Positions 60,326 to 64,000 of a stretch of DNA of 64,000 bases are shown here, in pieces. The DNA comes from Oscillospiraceae bacterium (GTDB taxonomy: Bacteria > Bacillota > Clostridia > Oscillospirales > Acutalibacteraceae), in assembly GCA_022508805.1 (NCBI GenBank), contig JAFLUM010000001.1:1-64000 (forward strand). Reading direction: 5' to 3'. The notes beneath the pieces are model-generated. The model ran no database searches. It was not told the origin of the DNA and worked only from the letters and a program-made list of their open reading frames with translations. A program made the translations under genes and the position numbers. The first letter of the stretch is position 1; every line of letters starts with the position of its first letter.

Positions 60326-61837
60326 CTATTTTTTCATTTTATCTATCTGCATACGTCTTTTACCCATATTAAGCCAGCTTGATCTTATCAGCATATCGCG
60401 CCACGCGCCGATTTTGGTAGGTGAAAACGGAGAGGTAAACGGAACGTCATAGGGACTAAGCGATGTCATATTGACGAGTACCGCTGCAAAGCACAGCATT
60501 ATTCCGTAAAAACCAGATATGCCGCCGACTATTATAAAAGTGAACCGCAAAATCGCAACAGGCTCGTAAAGGCTGGGAACTACAAAAGAGCTGACAGCCG
60601 TCAGTCCCACCACGATAAGCATGGGCGCGGCGATTATTCCCGCGGTCACCGCAGATTCGCCTATGACCAGCGCGCCCACTATGGAGACTGCCTGCCCAAC
60701 TGTCTTGGGCATTCTGAGTCCCGCCTCGCGCACGATCTCATAGACAAGGTGAATAAGCAGCGCCTCCGCCATTATCGGCAGCGGCGTTTTGCTCTCCTGA
60801 CCCGCTATGCCGAAAACCATAGTTTCGGGTATCATTTCCTGATGAAAGGTGCATATGGCAACGTAAAGTCCGGGTAAAAACACGCTGAACATAAACGATA
60901 TCATTTTGAGCACCCTGACAAATGTAGCGTAATACGGTCTTTTGAGGTAATCGTCCAGTGAATGAAAATGCTCAATAAAAAGATATGGGACAATAAGCGC
61001 ATCGGGCGTGCCGTCAACGATTATGCCGATTTTTCCCTCACTGAGCTTGGCGGTAAAGACATCGGGGCGCTCCGTCGTGCCGACGCAGGTGAATATAGAC
61101 GGCTTTTTATGGTCCACAAACGGCTGAAGATAGCCTGATCCGATAACCGTGTCCAATTCCGCTGAATTTATGCGTTCCAACACGTCAGCGAGCATTTTAT
61201 CGTCAGTCCTGTCGGACATATAGCACACACAAACGCGTGTTTTGCTGGTCGTGCCCACATCTAATGCCTTTATTTTAAGCACAGGATTGTTTACACGCCG
61301 TCTTATCATCGCCACGTTGTCCTTGAAGCTTTCCACAAAGCCCTCGCGCGAGCCGCGCTCCTGACTCTCGGTATTTGGCTCCTCGGGATTTCTTTTGGGG
61401 AATTTTTGAACTCCGAAGGCAATAACAAACTCAGACTCCTGAGTCATCATAATAAGATTGCCTGCAATCATCTCAGTAATGGCCTTGTCAAGGTCGTTTA
61501 TTATTGCTTTATCTATGCTGGCGGTCACCTCGTCCGCAGCTTTATAAAGGACCTTTGCTCCCTCCTCCCCTGACAGGTCGCTCCCCAGTATCGGCAGCAT
61601 TATCTGCTCGGTTATTAAAAGATTGTCACACATACCGTCAAGCATAATAAACATGAGCTCTTTTCCGCTGACGGTGCAGCCGCGGTATTTTACGTCGAAA
61701 GCATCGCCGAGACACTGCTTAAAATGCATCACGTTTTTTTGCATATCACGGTCAATGGGAGTTTTCTCTTTCGGTTGAGTTTTTCTGTCGTCAACCGTTA
61801 TTTCCTTCACCTTTTTATTAAACCAAGAGTCTTTCAT
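60326..61837 (-). CDS. gerA: GerA-type spore germination receptor subunit A
   Basis: The A subunit of the germinant receptor oligomerises into an ion channel. The 503-residue protein has an N-terminal cytoplasmic domain (CTVSGKELMFIMLDGMCD) and RVNNPVLKIKALDVGTTSKTRVCVCYM. The signature DGTPDALIVPYLFIEHFHSLDDYLKRPYYATFVR is followed by five or so membrane segments with LLIHLVYEIVREAGLRMPK and GGISGFYGIML. ATG 61837 has AAGGTG 6 bases upstream. Gene order A-B-C matches classic operons. The germinant is not predictable from sequence. Confidence 0.96.
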   Translation of the reverse strand: MKDSWFNKKVKEITVDDRKTQPKEKTPIDRDMQKNVMHFKQCLGDAFDVKYRGCTVSGKELMFIMLDGMCDNLLITEQIMLPILGSDLSGEEGAKVLYKAADEVTASIDKAIINDLDKAITEMIAGNLIMMTQESEFVIAFGVQKFPKRNPEEPNTESQERGSREGFVESFKDNVAMIRRRVNNPVLKIKALDVGTTSKTRVCVCYMSDRTDDKMLADVLERINSAELDTVIGSGYLQPFVDHKKPSIFTCVGTTERPDVFTAKLSEGKIGIIVDGTPDALIVPYLFIEHFHSLDDYLKRPYYATFVRVLKMISFMFSVFLPGLYVAICTFHQEMIPETMVFGIAGQESKTPLPIMAEALLIHLVYEIVREAGLRMPKTVGQAVSIVGALVIGESAVTAGIIAAPMLIVVGLTAVSSFVVPSLYEPVAILRFTFIIVGGISGFYGIMLCFAAVLVNMTSLSPYDVPFTSPFSPTKIGAWRDMLIRSSWLNMGKRRMQIDKMKK

Positions 61838-61931
61838 CACTATCACCTTGATTTAAAATTCCCCCGAAATATCGGTAATATTCCAAGCGCCCAAAGCAAA
61901 TGATAATGAAAAACCGAAAAGAGGAATTTTA

Positions 61932-62606
61932 ATGTTTGTAACACTTATCAGAACGGTGATACTTTACTTTATCGTTATCACTGTTGTCAGAATTATGGGC
62001 AAACGGCAGATAGGCGAGCTGCAGCCCACAGAGCTTGTTATTACTATTCTGCTATCGGAAATCGCCGCGATACCTATGCAGGATAACGATTTACCGCTTA
62101 TCAACACCTTAATTCCCATTTTGACACTTATGGGTTTTGAAATACTGATATCCATAATAAGCCTTAAAAGCGTGCGCTTCCGCACATTTATGCAGGGGAA
62201 TTCGCTCATAATAATCCGCAACGGAGTACTTGACCAAGGGCAGATAAAGCGGCTGCGTCTTACCGTTGACGATATTTTGGAGGCACTGAGGCAAAAGGAC
62301 GTATTTGACATTTCCAAGGTACAATATGCCATAATTGAAACAAACGGTGAAATGAGCGTTATGCTGAAGCCCGAATACGAGACGGTTATACGCGAGGATT
62401 TAAAGCTAAAGCCTGAGGACAGCGGAATACCCTGTGTCGTAATTGCCAACGGAGAAATAATCCGCTCGGATTTTAAGGATTGCGGAATGACTGATGAAAA
62501 GCTCGAAAAAATTTTGAAAAAGGACAAAATAGACGTTAAAAAAACGCTTTTAATGACCGTTGATAAAAAGGGTAACAAAACGGTCATCGGGAGGAATAAT
62601 AAATGA
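61932..62606 (+). CDS. DUF421 (YetF-type) membrane protein
   Basis: The 224-residue protein has three N-terminal membrane segments (about 5-22, 38-48, 60-78) with the diagnostic MGKRQIGELQPTELVITILLSE, then a soluble DUF421 domain (NSLIIIRNGVLDQGQIKRLRLTVDDILEALRQKDVFDI). A basic C-terminal tail follows. Relatives occur in spore membranes: the 2Duf protein in the spoVA2mob operon combines DUF421 with DUF1657 and raises heat resistance. Here it diverges from gerA with an 85-bp gap and overlaps the next gene by 4 bp. AGAGGA precedes the ATG. A spore-membrane role is inferred. Confidence 0.9.
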   Translation: MFVTLIRTVILYFIVITVVRIMGKRQIGELQPTELVITILLSEIAAIPMQDNDLPLINTLIPILTLMGFEILISIISLKSVRFRTFMQGNSLIIIRNGVLDQGQIKRLRLTVDDILEALRQKDVFDISKVQYAIIETNGEMSVMLKPEYETVIREDLKLKPEDSGIPCVVIANGEIIRSDFKDCGMTDEKLEKILKKDKIDVKKTLLMTVDKKGNKTVIGRNNK

Positions 62607-62983
62607 ACAGAGGTATTGTGGCGGCGGCTTCTTTCATAGCGGCTTTTTTGATTTGTCTGTTCGGATATATGACACTTTCCGACACCTGCGAAACGCTGGC
62701 AAGCTCATTGACGGAAATTATAGATTATGCCGAGTCTGAGGATACCGAGGCGGCTCAGAAAAAGACGGAGGAGCTGTTGATTCTTTGGGAGGAGATACAC
62801 GGGCGGATAGAGTCCCTCACACAGCATGCCGAGACCGACGAGCTGGAGGAGATAATAAAAAGCCTCCCCATATATGCCGAAACAGGCAATATGGAAAGGC
62901 TTAAAGAAAGAGCCGAAATAGCGGTAAACCGTCTTGAACATATAATCCAAAACGAACAGCCGTTATTCAGTAATATATTTTAA
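62603..62983 (+). CDS. DUF4363-family small membrane-anchored protein
   Basis: The 126-residue protein has one N-terminal membrane segment (about 7-25) and a helical extracytoplasmic region rich in Glu (TEIIDYAESEDTEAAQKKTEEL). This is the DUF4363 pattern commonly encoded next to DUF421 genes in sporulating Firmicutes. ATGA overlap with the DUF421 stop indicates coupled translation. Its 3' end overlaps the convergent sialidase gene by 21 bp. The function is unknown. Confidence 0.8.
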   Translation: MNRGIVAAASFIAAFLICLFGYMTLSDTCETLASSLTEIIDYAESEDTEAAQKKTEELLILWEEIHGRIESLTQHAETDELEEIIKSLPIYAETGNMERLKERAEIAVNRLEHIIQNEQPLFSNIF

Positions 62984-64000
62984 TAGTTTATCTGTGTCAG
63001 ACAGCTTAATACGCTTTGACACGATAAAGGTTTTGCGTTTTTGCTTGCCCTTGTCGGTGTCATAAACGCCGCTTTCTTTTTCTTTCGGTGAAAAAATACC
63101 GTATGACGAGGTGACTATCGTACCGTCCGCAAGCACTACATTTCCGCAGTAACCTGTATCTGCATTGGCTACGATCGACGGTTCATTTTGGCTCGGCAAG
63201 TATGTATGAGCAATTTTGAGCCGATATTGACCGCTTCTGCCGTTTTTAAGGTCACCGTACGTTCCTACCCATGCAACCCAACCCTCGGAATACCAAGTTT
63301 TTTCACCGCCCAGCTTTCGTGCTTTACGAACTGCCTCACGGTTACGCTCAATGGAACGGAAGGTGATAAAAAGTCTGCCGTCCTCAGTATAATCTGCCTT
63401 ATGGCGCTCACCGTTAAGCGAAACAGGGGCTTCTATGGGCTTGGACCAGGTTTTGCCCTCGTCGCACGAAAAAATAAGCAAACTGGTGCAGGTTTTTTTG
63501 TTGCAGCGAGCAATAAGGCATATTTCGTCTCCCGTACCAACCTCGGAGCGCACTGCCTCCACCTCGCAGATACCCGCAAAACGCTCATATTCGCGGTATT
63601 CGCTGAGATACGGCTCAGGCTTTGACCAATTATAGTCGCCGTTTTCGTCAAAGGTCAAAATCGTCTTATAATTTATAAATTTGCTGTCGTGGAAAAGTCC
63701 CATCCATTTATCCGCAAATTGACCGTTTTCTTTAAGGCGTGTGAGCGACGCCATGGAGACTATGGGTATCACGGAAAATTCGCTCTCATTGTCCCAAAAA
63801 AGCTTAAATTCCGACCAAGTTTTGCCCTCGTCCTCGGAAACGGAGCTGTTCCAACCGCCGGGGGTGCTCTGCATAGGCCAACGCGGATTGCCTGAGATGA
63901 GTATCAGCTTTTCCTCACCCGAGGTGAACTGCAAACGGTAAATTGTGGGTGTTTCGAGAGATTTTTCCCACGACTTTGGCTGATTTTCAATAGCTTTTGT
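62963..64000 (-). CDS. Sialidase-like BNR-repeat protein (C-terminal part; 5' end beyond window)
   Basis: At least 345 residues are encoded and the frame remains open at base 64000 (TKAIENQPKSWEKS upstream). Two Asp-box repeats are seen as SVSEDEGKTWSEFKLFW and FSCDEGKTWSKPIEAP, the mark of six-bladed sialidase propellers. RLFITFRSIER gives one arginine candidate for carboxylate binding, and NEPSIVANADTGYCG and GTIVTSSYGIF are typical later blades. The family includes exo-alpha-sialidases (GH33) but also non-sialidase BNR proteins. The catalytic Asp and first arginine would lie upstream, so specificity is undecided. Signal peptide presence cannot be judged. Confidence 0.8.
   Translation of the reverse strand, partial: TKAIENQPKSWEKSLETPTIYRLQFTSGEEKLILISGNPRWPMQSTPGGWNSSVSEDEGKTWSEFKLFWDNESEFSVIPIVSMASLTRLKENGQFADKWMGLFHDSKFINYKTILTFDENGDYNWSKPEPYLSEYREYERFAGICEVEAVRSEVGTGDEICLIARCNKKTCTSLLIFSCDEGKTWSKPIEAPVSLNGERHKADYTEDGRLFITFRSIERNREAVRKARKLGGEKTWYSEGWVAWVGTYGDLKNGRSGQYRLKIAHTYLPSQNEPSIVANADTGYCGNVVLADGTIVTSSYGIFSPKEKESGVYDTDKGKQKRKTFIVSKRIKLSDTDKLLKYITE

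Noticed and set aside
61964-62587. A 207-codon minus-strand frame antisense to the DUF421 gene
   Set aside because: The plus-strand frame has family motifs and a good ribosome site. The antisense frame is Ser/Ile-rich shadow coding.
1-64000. CRISPR arrays, rRNA, tRNA, insertion sequences and prophage genes
   Set aside because: I saw no regularly spaced direct repeats, no transposase or integrase motifs, and no rRNA/tRNA signatures. Degenerate or very short copies could be missed by eye.

Overview
The window looks like a chromosomal segment of an anaerobic, spore-forming, low- to moderate-GC Clostridia member, most likely a gut Oscillospirales/Ruminococcaceae-type organism. The inference rests on gene content: pyruvate phosphate dikinase, a clostridial 2[4Fe-4S] ferredoxin, SpoIID, a full gerA-gerB-gerC germination operon, the Firmicutes-specific Prp protease beside an L27 with a cleavable N-terminal extension, RicT next to holB, and many glycoside hydrolases. 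I see no rRNA, tRNA, CRISPR array, transposase or prophage gene. The species is not identified.

Layout. 1-1699 is the 5' part of ppdK, cut by the window edge. Between it and a GH89 alpha-N-acetylglucosaminidase (2078-4573) lies a long inverted-repeat element. From 4678 to 30550 almost everything is on the minus strand: a P-loop kinase-like protein; yerC, a methyltransferase and hslO; a zinc-uptake operon (zur-znuA-znuC-znuB) with a strong promoter and palindromic operator; a candidate small RNA; a ferredoxin; a run of citrate synthase, an unknown membrane protein, an AEC permease, holB and ricT; an aminotransferase behind rplU-prp-rpmA; two M16-like peptidase genes with lgt and folD; and a 2345-residue cyclic beta-glucan synthase-like protein. 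spoIID (15765-16736) is the only plus-strand gene in that stretch.

From 30701 to 58074 the window becomes a carbohydrate-use region with a few housekeeping genes mixed in. It holds a radical SAM enzyme, VanZ-like and orphan peptide-binding lipoproteins, rmuC, a GH3 beta-glucosidase, a GntR/YtrA-regulated ABC exporter, a surface-anchored GH51, two different GH38 alpha-mannosidases, a GPH-type sugar symporter, nagB, phosphoglucomutase and a GH36 alpha-galactosidase. Most of these hydrolases have no signal peptide. They probably trim imported oligosaccharides in the cytoplasm, feeding hexosamine through NagB and hexose phosphates through the mutase. A sialidase-like BNR protein is cut by the right edge (62963-64000).

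The right end (58077-62983) is spore-related: gerA, gerB and an unusual gerC on the minus strand, followed by a DUF421/DUF4363 pair on the plus strand. Regulatory structure is unusually readable. Several consensus sigma-A promoters can be located to the base, often with palindromes overlapping them (zur, the GntR operon, nagB). A twin 22-bp palindrome sits between nagB and the second GH38, and dispersed CTCCCTCAGTC-type intergenic repeats flank the ABC operon.
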